Positions 45,381-58,360 of a stretch of 64,000 nt of DNA are shown here, one piece after another (positions within the stretch are counted from its first letter, which is position 1; each line of letters starts with the position of its first letter). The position numbers and the translations under genes were made by a program. The notes below the pieces were generated by a model, which was given only the letters and a program-made list of their open reading frames with translations, was not told where the DNA came from and did no database searches. The stretch is from Chrysemys picta bellii (lineage: Eukaryota; Chordata; Testudines; Emydidae): assembly GCF_011386835.1 (NCBI RefSeq), contig NC_088795.1, positions 12,567,441 to 12,631,440 on the forward strand, in the 5' to 3' direction.

Positions 45381-45675
45381 GGGCTGGTCTACACTGGTGG
45401 GGGGCGGGGGGGAAATCGATCCAAGATACTTCGACTTCAGCTATGCTATTCGCGTAGCTGAAGTTGTGTATCTTGGATCGAATTACCTGGGGTCCACACG
45501 GTGCGGGATCGACGGTCGCGGCTCCCCAGTCGACTGCGCTACCGCCGCTCGCTCTGGTGGAGTTCTGGTGAGCGCGTTCGGGGATCGATGTATCGCGTCT
45601 TAACGAGACGCGATATATTGATCCCGGATAAATCGATTGCTACCCGCCGACACGGCGGGTGGTGAAGACGTACCC
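45381..45675. mobile_element. PIF/Harbinger-type MITE
   Basis: Left end GGGCTGGTCTACACTGG, right end GAAGACGTACCC, TTA duplicated on both sides (45378-45380, 45676-45678). The CpG-rich body contains TAGCTGAAGTTGTGTATCTT and ACGCGATATATTGATCCC, which match the inverted body of 26402-26685. Confidence 0.88.
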
Positions 45676-45678
45676 TTA

Positions 45679-48600
45679 GACAGATGGGGAACTTATTATC
45701 CCATCTTGTTCTGATCTCCAGTAGCTAGAGATTGGCTTGAGTGTTGAAGCATGAGGCTTCATAACCCTTGCAAAAATTTTGTTAATTATTGTAATCTCTG
45801 ATTATTTTTGTTATCCATATACATTTCCAATCTTTCTTGACTTTCACTAAATTCTTGGCCTTGATAACTTCCAGTGGCAATGCGTTCTGCAGTCTATTTA
45901 CCCCCAGTAATAACACACTCAAATGGAATTCAAGGTCCATGAGCTCAACAAGTTCTTCGTGGCGTTCCCCTTGCTGTGCATGATGGACAGCATACCACAA
46001 GAATCCTAATTCTGGCGTATGCTTTGCATATGAAGGCCTGATGCACCTGGTCTTGTTCAAAGGCCACAATGCTAGATCTAGAAACACAGGGCTACTCCAC
46101 TACCTTTACATTTCCCACTTCATCACTAAGTGATCCTAAAAATACAAATAGAAAAAAAGGGACTTTGCCATCCAAATTGGGATTTTAGTTATTTTCCAGA
46201 CTGATCTCGGCAACTCATAGCAGCTCTATCTTAGTATCCGAGAGAGACTCTCTCTCTCTCTGCAAACTTGAGAGATGCACACTGATTTGTGCATAGTATG
46301 ACTGCATGGATCTCATGTTTACCAGCCCAGTCTCAGCCGAGGCCTTACCTCAGTCAGAGCATCAGCTGTTTTGACTACAAATAAATTTGCATCTAAAGGA
46401 ATCAAAAACCAATATCGTCTTGGTTACCCAGAGGGGTTTCTGGAGATTCTGACAGCCCCAGTCTTCCTCTGCTATCCCCGTCCTTTCTGCTGCTCAGTTT
46501 CACCTCCCATATTTCTACTCCTATGGTGTCAGATTCTCAAGGAGATGTGACTGTCCTGCAGGAGGGTAGTATGGCTCTAAAGGGCTGTGCATCTACCTTT
46601 GCAAAGAGACTGCAGACTTCACCAGTGCAATAAGACTCTGAACTAGCACCTAAACCACAAGGACTTTCTTGAATGATTGTACCTTTTTTGTTTTCTTTAC
46701 CTAATTGTAGAATCAGTATTTGAGGGGAGAACCCCACGCAACGTGGTTGCAGCTGCTCTTGCCACCCCTTGAGTCCTGCTTCCGACTTTGCCCATAGTTA
46801 TAGGTATCTCTGAATCTCTCAGCTTTCCATCCCTAATTGTAGAAAAGAATCTGGCCTCAGCTTTCAAGGAAACAACTGTCACAGTTTTAGGGTAACAACA
46901 TCTTTGACCTGGTTCCTGGTCTGCTCAAGGAATGCCTTCTCAGAACTTCAGGTTTCCAGCTGTCGCCTCTCTCTCTGGGCAAGAACCCATGTCCCTTCTC
47001 TCTCAAGACCAGGGATTTAGGCTTGCAGTCCCCTTGATCGCATTGTGATTCTCCCCAGCAAGTCTGACCTAACATTCATGCCTATACTTTGCCTTCACTC
47101 CAAAGGCTATGACCAGGGATTGCCAGCAGTTACCAGTGACCACACAGCTCTTCCAAAGCAGAGTACATTTATTTAAGGATCAAAGCATAGAGGGACAACA
47201 TATAAAACAAAAGAAATGTCTAAATAGACACTAATTAGTATGAGAAGTCACCCATCATTCACATGGGAGACTCTGGCAGGTCAAAGTCCTTCCAACCCTC
47301 CAACAGGGTTTGGTCCACCCTCGGACAAAAGGTCATGTCTATTTTTTTTTTTTTTTTAATCAGGAAGGAAGACTTCTGAGACCTTTTAAACTCCGTCTTT
47401 ATATCCGGAAATCTTTTGTCTCCAAGCCTCCTGAAAACAGGTAAAACCAGTCCCTGCTCCTTTCCCCCAGGGGGCCCAAGCCGCATAGGCAGCTTTGGGA
47501 TTTTGAATTAATCACTCCCTAGTGATTTGAGATTCCACAGGAGGCCCTACCCAGAAAGCCAGGAACACACATACATAGAACATCCTGTGGGTCCATGTTG
47601 TCTGGCCCATTTCAGTATAATGATCTTTGAAGTTTTCATGCTTTCAAGGGCTGGCTTAAACATACAGATAATCTTGCATTAAATGCAGTGACATTAAATG
47701 CAATTGTTTCAAGATAGGCCTGTGTCCTATCTATCACAACGCACAGTTTCAGCTCCGTTGCCACCCATATGAGTCCGGCCCACAGGAGCCAGTTTCCAAC
47801 CCTGGGTGTTGTCGTAGGCATCCTTTGAATTAAAGATGCCTTCAGTTATTTATTTTAAATAAATCTTCATTTGTTTGGATTTAATCCAAAGCTGAAACAA
47901 CCACCAGTCATAAACTCTGTTTCTTTCGCTCCCACTCCGGAGTTTTTCACTTCCGTACAGGTGGAATTACTGTAATCTGAGTGCATTAATTGACTTATCA
48001 GTTTACCAGAAACTGTTGGCTGATGTTAGAGGTCTGCAATAAATCAAAACAAAGGACAAAGTCCTTCTTATATTTATTAATCTCAATGAAGACAATCTTT
48101 TACTCATTTAAAACAGATTAACTCACAGCAGCACTGCGCTGGGTGTAACTGTAAAGAAAACTCCTAACCTAGACTCTGAATTTTCTTGCTTTGTGGGTAT
48201 TAAATGTTGCCAGCCATTGCTGTTCTCAAGTCTGGAAAGATTTTCCAGCCTTCGAATTCAATATTGTTCTTGGCTCCTATAATCCTCAGGGTTATGGGCC
48301 TGATTCAAGAATCCATTCCTATTCAGGACAGTCTTTAAGCACATTCTTAAGTCCCATGGGACAACACTGAAGTGAATGGGACTTAAGAACATGATTAAAG
48401 TACATGCGTGAGCACTGAGTCAGGGTCTTTAGCCTTACGAATGTCTGAGGCTGTTCTGTCTGGCATATTATGTTTTTTTTTTTTATTGGAGAAATCTAAA
48501 ACCAACATACCAATGGATCACCATCTAGATCTAACATAATCATCTTCTCTTCAAACTCAGCAGGACCCAGATCTTCCCAGCTGACTTGGATTCTCCAGAA

Positions 48601-48940
48601 TCCCAGGCGTGCTCACTTGATTCTCCAGTGTTCTCCTGTTTTGTTCAAAGGGTGCTAAAAACATCTTGCCTGCCCATTAAAAGAGCAGCACATGAAACTA
48701 TTGGCTTCATTGATCTTCCATAGATGTTGTGTTCTGTGCACTGCTGTTCATAGTTCATGTAGATTGTTCAATTCCACTGGCCTTTTCTATCATTGCCTCA
48801 AATTTTTTTTCCCCCACCGAGGTCAAGGCTTGTTGCATTTCCCCAGTGCCTTCAGGCATATAGCCCAATAGTTCTCTCCATGTTCAGGTCACCTGTATCT
48901 CATTAAGATGCTCTCAGCAGACCAGGTATAGGCTTAACAG
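45679..48940. other. No recognisable gene
   Basis: Unassigned sequence with a T17 tract at 47342-47358. Short frames only. Confidence 0.4.
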
Positions 48941-48944
48941 AAAT

Positions 48945-49032
48945 TTGTGGGTGGCCTTGGGCACATCACTTCACAGCCCAATGCCGCCATCTTCAAAATG
49001 TAAAGTGCTATATAAGAGCTAGGTGTTATTTA
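48945..49032 (+). mobile_element. MIR-like SINE fragment
   Basis: GGGTGGCCTTGGGCACATCA, ATCTTCAAAATGTAAAGTGC and TATATAAGAGCTAGGTGTTA match the MIR core-to-3' region. Confidence 0.5.
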
Positions 49033-51440
49033 TTACTAGTATTTGGTCTGCGTTTGAAAACTGAGTTTTTCATTTTTTCCCCTCCCCTGTTTCTTTGGAT
49101 TCTTTCTCTCTGCTTGCTTCCCAAGACTTGAGACAAAGGATGACTGGGGGGGGGGGGGAAGCTGTAAGGTGTTTGATTTCTGTGGATTGCCTCCAGATTC
49201 ACACTTGTGTAACTGACAGCAGAATTGGCCATAAACTATACCACTGAGTTTGGTGATTTTCAAAAACACCTCTTTTTTTCCTTCCATCAGTGTTTCTCTG
49301 AGACCTGGTTATGAAGGTGAACAGCAATGCTTACATTGTATGTAAATGTGGATCCAACCCAATTAAAGAATCCTTAGTGAAACCACAGGAATCAGCCACT
49401 TCTCTGATCTATTATGAAAAGCATGGGAGAGGGAGTAAGATCTTTCTTCAGTATTTGAAAGCCTTCTTGAGAGGACTGCATTTTGTGAGCGAATATTCCA
49501 GAACATGGTTAACTCTTGATAAACAGGAGGAAGTAGTGTCCCGTTGGATTTAGAGAACAGAGCTGTAAGAAGGGGTCATTTGAAGAAAGTGTCATCTCAG
49601 AAGAAACACGTGTTTGTTCATAACGGGGGAGGGGGAGCTTCCATAATAAACAGAAGGAATTTTAAGGCTCCAGGACTGCAGATTTGAAAATGACAAATGG
49701 GGTTTAAAACCAAAAATAAAACATAAATGAAAAATATTATAATTTATTTTCCTGCCAGGACCTGAACTCAAGGTTCTGAGTTCTGCCTGTTATAACGGAA
49801 GATCCATTGTGTCTGGGAAGCAATAAATGGGTCACACTAGCTTTAGCAGTATCAAGTATTTAGGCCTTGATCCGGAATCAGAACCTTATAGTACCCTAAA
49901 GATCCTGGCCTGGCTACAACTTCTATTGTCCCGTGGTACTCCCCGGCTAGGGCTACTTTTCTGTTGTGCCTCCTAAAGTTCCATCGGCAAATTCAATCTG
50001 ACTTTGGACATTTCAGGGATTTCAAATTGTATGTTCTCTCTTAAGAATGAAGGTCCCTTTGGAAAGCTTTACGAACAATGAATTGCCTCGTTCTGGGATC
50101 CTGAACCAACGACAGTAGTTCAAGCTCTTTATTTTCAACCGTGCTCCAAAACAAACTTGTAATGATCCCTACAGCTGGACACAGTCATTGCTTCCCCAGA
50201 AGTTATCTGTTCCTTCCCCCAGTGAGGGCGGGTTAACGTTGTCTCTGGATTCTTGGTTAGGGAATGGTTGCCAGACCTGGGTCAGTAACTCTGAAAACAT
50301 TTCCTTCCAGTTGGTGTTACAAAATGAGCAGGACGTGCCTTGTGCATTCAGACCCCACGTCATTCTTTTCACCTTTTGCTTTAATTCTCAAAGCTCTCAT
50401 CATCAGCGTAAGATGTGACATAGTTGCTAACAAATAACTACCATCCATGGCCTCATAGATGTTATCACAGTACAGTATAAATGACAGAACTGGTCCACAC
50501 AGTATGCTGTTAGAAACTTAAGGGGCCAAATTTGACCCTAAATTACATCCACGCAACCACACTGAAATGAATATGGTGTCTGTGTATAAAGAGGGGATAT
50601 TTTACATTCAGCACCGACTTCTGAAAATAAATATTCACAACGGAAATGCAGACAGACACTTCCATTCCATGGCACGAACGCCATGGCTATGACTAAATGA
50701 GAATGTACTGTCCAATGCTGGGTGTCACTCTTGCTGCTGTCATTTCTGCAGTAGTGTATTAGAACAGAATCGGTCAGCCTCAGAAGCAATTTGTTAGTAC
50801 CTGAGTGTGTCACGGCTTACATGAGTGTGGGGAAATGAAAGCACAAGTCTGAAACGTGACCTACCGCAGGCTCCACTCGCTCCGGAAGGAGCACAAACCA
50901 GAAGGAGATGTTTCCCTAGTTACTGAGCAAAAACTGGCATCCATTCACAGACCAAAACTCCAGATGCTGTTTGTTAAGGGTTTATTGTCACAAAGGGGAA
51001 AATGAGCAAATATGTTTTGAGGAAATAATTGTTGGCTCCCTTTTTAAGTCTTTATGAAATTTGACAGATGGTAAAGAGTTGGAACCAGGCGCCACGAGTC
51101 CTGGAAATTAGTGAATTTATCACTTGTAATGGTCTTCCAAAAGGACCTTTTGGTGTTAGATACAATATTAAGGAGGGAAGCACTGTTACATGGTGCAATC
51201 TTCTAAGCTTATACCCTGGCCCTCTCTAATTTTCCTCTCTGGAGCAAATGCAGTCCTCAAACAATCAACAGTTACTGTATGATTGATACAACATCCATGG
51301 GATAGTAATCTAGAAGGGAATATTATACACCACGGGCAATTCGTCCATGAAAAAATGTTTGTTTCTAAGCTATGAGGATAGTTGGAGGTTTCTGATGTGC
51401 TAAGTAACTCTGAGTTACAATGAGGTAGACTAAGGCACTA
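49033..51440. other. No recognisable gene
   Basis: Unassigned; G12 tract near 49147. Confidence 0.4.
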
Positions 51441-51445
51441 CATAC

Positions 51446-52121
51446 TGTGACAAAGTTCCTCCTCTATCTTGGTGGGTCCTGCGCTTATTGGCGGATTTTC
51501 TTGCCTCAGAGATTCACCATGTGGGTTGGAGAACAGCCCAGAGACCTTCCCCTCTGGAAGAACCCATGGTCCAGGTCAATTGAGAGGTTTGGGGGGAACC
51601 CAGCCCCTCTACTCCGGGTTCCAGCCCAGGGCCCTGTGGACTGCAGCTGTCTATAGTGCCTCCTGTAACAGCTGCATGACAGCTACAACTCCCTGGGCTA
51701 CTTCCCCATGGCCTCCTCCAAACACCTTCCTTATTCTCACCACAGGACCTTTCTCCTGGTGTCTGATAACGCTTGTGCTCCTCAGTCCTCCAGCAGCACA
51801 CCCTCACCCTCACCCTCTCACTCTCAGCTCCTTGCGCCTCTTGCTCCCAGCTCCTCACACTCACACCACAAACTGAAGTAAGCTCCTTTTTAAAACCCAT
51901 GTGCCCTGATTAGCCTGCCTTAATTGATTCTAGCAGCTTCTTCTTAATTGGCTCCAGGTGTCCTAATTAGCCTGCTTGCCTTAACTGGTTCTAGCAGGTT
52001 CCTGATTACTCTAGTGCAGCCCCTGCTCTGGTCACTCAGGGAACAGAAAACTACTCATCCAGTGACCAGTATATTTGCCCTCTACCAGACTCCTGTACCC
52101 CACTGGTCTGGGTCTGTCACA
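51446..52121. mobile_element. Solo LTR, 676 bp
   Basis: Starts TGTGACAAAGTTCCTCC and ends GGGTCTGTCACA, so the termini are TGTGACA/TGTCACA. It is flanked by a 4-bp duplication ATAC (51442-51445, 52122-52125). There are no internal gag/pol sequences, so it is a solo LTR left by recombination. A 4-bp duplication fits Gypsy-like or some retroviral elements; the class is undetermined. It contains a TTTTTAAAA block (51888-51896) that could be a TATA-like signal. Confidence 0.82.
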
Positions 52122-52125
52122 ATAC

Positions 52126-54858
52126 TAAAATCTATAATCTAGATCATCAGACAAGTTTATTGTGATAATCATTTTACAGAAAATATCTGAGGGATTAACA
52201 GTGGTTTCTCCATACCTGGTCAAGAACCAACCCCTTAGGATAATTCAATTTAAAAGAAAAAACTGTTTATTGTATGAAAAATCCCATATCCATGAGGTGT
52301 TAATAAATGGCTCACTTTATGTGAAACCCAGGTCTGTTTGTTCTTCCTGTTCCCAACAATGGACATGATTGTGCAAAGTGTTGAGTGTCTCCTGTAATAT
52401 GCTGAAATTCCTCAACTTCCATGGAAATCAACTCCGTATCTCCCAGGAAGCACTCAAACTATCTCCGGGTCAGGCCCAATGTCATTACCATAACTGCAGA
52501 CGTTACGAGCACAATCACAGCTCAAACAATCAACGTCTTCCTTGTGCGCCATGCTCGTGTCACACTGAGTACTATTTAAAATAAAGTAACCTACTACTAT
52601 ATTGCAGAAACCATGGTTTTATGTTCCCTCGGCAGGGTGAGGTGTTATCCTGACTATGTTGTATATATCCAAAGCAGGGCAGATATTGTAAAGAGAGCGT
52701 TACAGACGTTAAAGGATTTACACTCTTCCTATGTAATTATGTGCTTTAAGAAGGGGTACAACTGACCCACACAATCCACTGGTTCCAATCAATAAACCAG
52801 TGCTGATGGAAGTTGGGAATATGATCTCATTTCCTCCCTACCACCTGACATATGAGTCCAATCAAAGCAGCTCAAATTTTGAATTTCAGCTATCAATGGC
52901 TCGCAGTGGCCTGCCTGGTGCCAAGCCAGAGCCCATACATAATGAATTGCAGACAATTTGTAAACAGGAGAAGTGAAATTCACCCAGTAAATTATTCTTT
53001 GAATTATCTGTTCACCTCCAGTGCAATCGCTGTCCCCACTTCAGCAAAACACTTAGGCACCTCCTTAGCAGGAAGCATGTGTGTAGTCCTATTGAAGTCA
53101 AGCACGGGCTAAAGGGCTTTGCTGAGTCAGACCGGATGAGAATCAGTTAGATCTTAGTCTGTTCCAAACAGAAGCAATTTGACTGCTGTGTAGCCTTTTA
53201 TGAGTGTAGATAAAGATAAAGATCTTTCTGTAGATCATTATTTGGCAGGGCTATGATTTTCGCTTTGTTCAACTAATCTATACCCAAAACCGAAACAGTG
53301 GCTGATTTCCTTGTGGTTTTTATACATTACGTGCTGGATGAATGACAGATTTGTTTGATAGACGCCTTGACACCAGTGAGGGAAAGAATGGCCAAAAAAT
53401 AAATACAATTACACCTGTCTTTTGTAGAGGTATTCTTTGTGGAGCCTTTCTGGCAAAGCTAAGGCTAAATATCTGGATCTCCAACTAGCTGTCACAGACA
53501 GCCTGCAAAAGTCCTTCAGGTAGCTGAAGGAGCTGTAGTGATGAAAACTCATTATGCTACCTGTCTACATTGAAATACAACCTATCCTCCAGCATAATGT
53601 TTAAAACTGGCCACCTGCCGATGAACATATGATTAGCCAGACTGGATCAGACCCTTACTCATCTCGTGCAGTACCCTGTCTCAGGCACCTCTCAACCCCT
53701 ATGCTGCAGAAGACGTATAGATTCTTTGATGCACATGCTCAGTTGTACAATGCCAGACCTGAGCTGAAAGGGGAAACGTCTAACCAGCCAGCCACTGCTT
53801 TCCCCCCCAAAGCTATACCATGCTAGCTTACCCAGAACAAGTCCTCGCTGTCTTAGCTGATTGTAGTTTTGCTGCTCTTTATTTTTATTTTTTTCCCCCC
53901 CAAAATGGTGTTTTTAAGGAAATTAAGGCTGAATTTCATTAACGATTTTCCTAACAGTTCAGTGAACTCGGTCAAAATGTTCTAATCGAAGTTGCCTTAT
54001 ATTGTGCTACTTTACTGCACATCAACCGCCTCAAATAATTTACCTCTTTCTGAATTTGAAATCAGGGCTGGGTTGTCAATGATAATCCCATTGGTGATGA
54101 CTGACTCTGTTTAAATTGTCTCCACACATAGGGGTCGCTCAAGGCATTCATGGGAGGTAAGTGTGGAACAGAATGGGCGTGGAACAGAATGGGGACCCTG
54201 GGGTCCTACCGAGAGCCAGAGAACTTACAGGGATTAGTGAACATTTCAGTAGTCACTATTGTATATACTAGTCGTCTCATCTGCACCGTCACTTCTATTT
54301 TGTTGGGAACCCTGATTCTGCTTTCACTTGCAGGGGTGTAAACCACAAGTATTTCTATCCAAGTCCATGATGCCGTACTTCTGCAAACATTTTCTGAGAA
54401 GAGACTCAACTACATGTATGTGATGCCGTATGGAATCTGGAGGCACTTGAGGATATTATGAATATCAATATTGTAAAATGGCAAGGAGTTGTGCCAGAGA
54501 GGCGTGTGAGGCATCTGTGAAAATGTTATCATTTGCCAAGTATGATTATCTTATTCATATGTTTGTATCACCTTTGCATTATGAGTTATAGGTATGTAGG
54601 GCATATCTGTATTTCAAACTTGTGCTGTGAATCTGGGTGACACCCCCAGACAGACTGGCATCAGCACTGCCTAGCCTGCTTGATGGCCCATCAAAGGACA
54701 TCTACTGTACAGTGAACCCATTGAAAGGGTCAGAGATACACCTTATGACTCAGCAAGGCATACAGGGACATGCCTATGGACAGAACTCTGAGGCTTCCAG
54801 GTCATGTGCTGGGCAGCTTGTGTTTGGAACAAAGGAAATCAAGCTGCATGGCGAAAGA
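52126..54858. other. No recognisable gene; possible repeat piece at 53615-53700
   Basis: GAACATATGATTAGCCAGAC and GGATCAGACCCTTACTCATC at 53622-53665 are a diverged relative of 11650-11910. No gene seen. Confidence 0.4.
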
Positions 54859-54866
54859 CTATAAAA

Positions 54867-54996
54867 TGCATCCGAAGAAGTGGGCTGTAGTCCACGAAAG
54901 CTTATGCTCTAATAAATTTGTTAGTCTCTAAGGTGCCACAAGTACTCCTGTTCTTCTTTTTGCGGATACAGACTAACACGGCTGCTACTCTGAAAC
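54867..54996 (+). mobile_element. Penelope-like 3' tail insertion
   Basis: TGCATCCGAAGAAGTGGGCT through CTTATGCTCTAATAAATTTG to GCGGATACAGACTAACACGG. It is flanked by a perfect 8-bp duplication CTATAAAA (54859-54866, 54997-55004). The copy is tail only and well preserved. Confidence 0.85.
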
Positions 54997-55004
54997 CTAT
55001 AAAA

Positions 55005-55524
55005 GGCAGCTGTATCTTCTCCATTTTGTCTTCAGTCCTGCTTCTTACCTTTGGAGTAACCTTTCTACAAATGAAGCTCTGAACAAAGGACTGAATGACC
55101 CATCCAAGCTGTGGATGTGTTCCAGAGGGACTTTCAAGCCAGCAAACTCACCAATACGGCTAGGAACCTGATGGACTTTGAAGTCTTTGTATGTATGTGA
55201 CTGTTTTACCATTTAAGAGCTCTTTTGTTTTTTTCTCTATAATAAACCTTTAGTTTTAGACACTACAAGATTGGCTGGCAGCGTGGTATTTTGGGTAAGA
55301 TCCAAACCTACACTGACCTGGTGATGTGGCTGACCCTTTGGGGTCAGAAGAACACTTTGTATATGTGAGCAGTTTTTTTAAATAACTTCTCATTGTACTG
55401 GATCTGTTTGCTGACTGGGAGCCAGAGAACTGGAATGCAATAAAGGGGGCTGTGATATTTCTTTTTTGCTTCTTGATAACCAGGGTCAGGGATCAGAAGC
55501 ACAGTTTGTGACTAGTTGGGGAGT
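55005..55524. other. No recognisable gene
   Basis: Sequence such as CAATAATAAACCTTTAGTTTTAGA-like blocks near 55240 suggests an unclassified repeat, but ends are not visible. Confidence 0.3.
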
Positions 55525-55703
55525 TTAACTTCCAGGGCCACCCAGAGGGGGGGGCAAGTGGAGCAATTTGCCCCGGGCCCCACAGGGGCCCCCACGAGAA
55601 TGTCGGAGGCTCCCCCCGCATCCGCCTTCCCATATCCCCAGGCACCTCAGCACGACGCTTCCAGGAGCGGCCCGGGACAGAGCTAAAGTGGCGTGGCTCC
55701 ACT

Positions 55704-56047
55704 GGGGCCTGAGCTCCTCCCGCCCGGAGCCGCATGGTAAGGGGGCGGGGCCTGAGCGCCTCCAGCTCAGAGCCGCGTAGTAAGAGGGCAGGGCCTGAGC
55801 ACCTCCCGCTCAGAGCCGCGTGGTAAGGGGGCGGGGCCTGAGCGCCTCCCGCTCAGAACCACGTGGTAAGGGGGTGGGGCCTGAGCGCCTCCAGCTCAGA
55901 GCCGCGTAGTAAGAGGGCAGGGCCTGAGCGCCTCCAGCTCAGAGCCGCGTAGTAAGAGGGCAGGGCCTGAGCGCCTCCCGCTCAGAGCCGCGTGGTAAGG
56001 GGGCGGGGCCTGAGCACCTCCCGCTCAGAGCCGCGTGGTAAGGGGGC
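55704..56047. repeat. 43-bp minisatellite, about 8 units
   Basis: Each unit contains GGGGCGGGGCCTGAGCGCCT or GGGCAGGGCCTGAGCGCC, then CAGCTCAGAGCCGCGT and GTAA. Repeats start near 55706, 55748, 55791, 55833, 55876, 55919, 55962 and 56005. Many units include a perfect Sp1-type GC box (GGGGCGGGGCC). It lies within the hAT element. Confidence 0.92.
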
Positions 56048-56189
56048 AGGGCTGCGAGCTGCGGCCAAGTGGCAGGAGCTCAAGTCCCGTGGAGCCACGC
56101 TGCTTTAGCTCTGTCCCGGGCCGCTTCTGGATGCAGCGCACTGAGGCTCTGGGAGAGGGGGGAGGCAGGAGGAAGCAGCATGGTAAGCC

Positions 56190-56515
56190 CCTCTGAGCCT
56201 GACCCCCCCGATCCCCCGTTCCGAGCCCAGCCCCTCTGAGCCAGACCCCCCCTGGCCCCCCGTTCCGAGTCCAGCCCCTCTGAGCCGGACACCCCCCCGA
56301 CTCCCCCCAGCCCTGACCCCCCCGCTCCAAGCCCAGCCTCTTTGAGCCAGGCACCCCCTGACACCCCCCTCCCCGCAGCCCTGACCCCCAGCTCCGAGCC
56401 CAGCCCCTCTGAGCCGGACACCCCCCTGACCCCACCCCCCCACAGCCCTGACCCTCAGCTCTGAGCCCAGCCCCTGTGAACCGGGCACCCCCCGACCCAG
56501 AGCCCAGCTCCCCAC
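56190..56515. repeat. Degenerate C-rich tandem array
   Basis: Repeated AGCCCCTCTGAGCCGGACAC and CCGACCCCC/CTGACCCCC-type blocks with a period of about 55-60 bp, irregular. Confidence 0.7.
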
Positions 56516-56999
56516 TCAGCCCTGGGCAACAACAGCGCCACCCCCAGGCAGCGACAGCCCATTGGCACCAACCATCACCATCACCCAGCGACAGCCCATG
56601 ATGTAATTGCAAATGTATACATACCATTAAAGCATTTCATGTTTTTAAATGTATTTTGTGTATTTTCAAATTATTAAAAATTAATTTTTGAATGTATTTC
56701 ACTGGTTAGCATCATGTATTTGGAAATGTAAAAAATATAGTATTGCAACTTTTTTTTATGGAAGGGGGCCCCCGAAATTGCTTTGCCCCAGGCCCCCTGA
56801 ATCCTCTGGGCAGCCCTGTTAACTTCAGTGTTACCCACTGGTCTTGGGAGTATCTGTTCTCCCTTTTGCAACCTTGGCATTTCCAGTGAGGACTGCCCTA
56901 GGCACACCGGGTCACAATGTATATTTACATTGATCAGAACTTGGGTACTATAATAATAAGGGCTCAATGAAGACTGGATAGCCTTCTATGAGATTTGCT

Positions 57000-57130
57000 A
57001 CTAGCTCAAACAGAAGCTATGGGCTTGAACCAGCAATTACTAGGTGAGGTCTATGGCCTGTGTTCTGCAGGAGGCAAGTCTAGATGACCATCATGATCTC
57101 TTCTGGCCTTAAAATCCATTAATGGATAAA
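57000..57130 (+). mobile_element. CR1 LINE 3' tail
   Basis: GCTATGGGCTTGAACCAGCA, TGTTCTGCAGGAGGCAAGTC, TAGATGACCATCATGATCTC and TTCTGGCCTTAAAATCCATT form a CR1 3' terminus in the plus orientation with a short AATGGATAA-like tail. Confidence 0.75.
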
Positions 57131-57830
57131 AATACTATGATAGTAAGATGGTGGATGGCTGGGTGAAAGGATGGATGCCTTTTAATTCAGCCAAGTTGCT
57201 CTACTCTATCATTATTGTTAGACTCACCAGACTCCAAATTTCACACACTCCAAATCAAACACAGCAGAAAATTTATTTTTAATATTATGTTTATTTTGTA
57301 AAACTGAAACAATTTTTTTCTCCTCCTGCCCCAAAGGAGTAAAATGACTGTAAAATATTGAGATTGTGGACCCAGAAGCATGCATGACACTAAAAGAATA
57401 GAGAATACTGCCAGGGATGGACGAAATACACAGGCCATTGGCAGGTTTAGGGATAAGTAACCTGACTCACTTAATACCTGTAAAAATGTGGTTTGGTTTC
57501 CTGACAGTGACTGCCTGGGGTTAAACCTAGTATTATTTCCTCAATATTCTGCATGACTGCTGTAGCACAAAGAAAAACCACGAAATAGGAGCTGGGAATA
57601 AAGCTGTGCCAGTGGAAGAAAAGATCTGTTTATCTGAGCTGAATAGAAGTAAGTTGTAAACATGGCCCATCTCTCCTAATTTGTGAGACCGTTGACCCAG
57701 GCCTGTATGTTTGCATGAGGTAGAAGGACGATGCTGCCCATCCAGTATTTTTAGTGGTCCAATTCTCATGCAGAAAAGCAAAGTCTCACCCATTTGGAAC
57801 AGCTGGTTATGTGAACCTGGGTAGGGTAGC
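57131..57830. other. No recognisable gene
   Basis: Unassigned. Confidence 0.4.
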
Positions 57831-57834
57831 CTAG

Positions 57835-58012
57835 CAGTGGATAGGGCTGGACTGGGATTCAGGAGCGCTGGGTTCTAGCGTGGCTCTGCCGCTGGATGAC
57901 CTTAAGCAAGTCCCTTCCTCATCTGTAAAATAACGCTAGAGGTCTCTTTTGTCAAGTGCTCTGAGATGGACTGATGAAAAGTGCTGTGCAGGAGCTGGGT
58001 ATTGTTATGCAC
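57835..58012 (+). mobile_element. MIR-like SINE, near full length
   Basis: TAGGGCTGGACTGGGATTCA, GCGCTGGGTTCTAGCGTGGC, CTGCCGCTGGATGACCTTAA, GCAAGTCCCTTCCTCATCTG and TAAAATAACG, then GTGCTGTGCAGGAGCTGGG. This follows the MIR head-core-tail order. Confidence 0.75.
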
Positions 58013-58360
58013 TAAATTGGCATCCTTATCAGGTGGCGTGTTTCTTACTGGGAATGAGAAGTTGTTTCCTCATTGACTATTATTAGGCCAAGTCCCATCG
58101 GTTTGCTCCAGTTGCTTTGTGCCACTTTGGGGTGCTGGCAGGACTGGGTGCGCCATGATTACACTCGCCAGCAGCTGCAGGAGACATCCCAGAGTTCCTG
58201 CTGGGTGGACGTGCCTCTGCATTGCCTGCAAACACAGCGTTCTGGCTACCTACCCCCATTTCTGGATTTGGTCCATTAACATCAGTAACAGCGCTCTCCT
58301 TTGATATAAAAAGGTAGTAAGCTCCATAACCAAATTAGTGAGTGACCCAGCCTCCTAGAC

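Larger units (their letters stand above)
55533..56818. mobile_element. Large hAT non-autonomous element carrying a GC-rich minisatellite
   Basis: Ends CAGGGCCACCCAGAGG and CCTCTGGGCAGCCCTG, with a perfect 8-bp duplication TTAACTTC (55525-55532, 56819-56826). The 1,286-bp interior holds a 43-bp tandem array (55704-56047) and a second C/G-rich degenerate array (56190-56515). The 200-aa and 136-aa minus frames are repeats read through, not genes. Confidence 0.92.

Noticed and set aside
55704..56047. CRISPR array
   Set aside because: Head-to-tail units without unique spacers, inside a transposon in a vertebrate genome; it is a minisatellite.
56025..56627. 200-aa minus-strand frame and overlapping 136/113-aa frames
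   Set aside because: They read through the C-rich tandem array in the hAT element; the Gly/Arg-rich repeats appear in all three frames.
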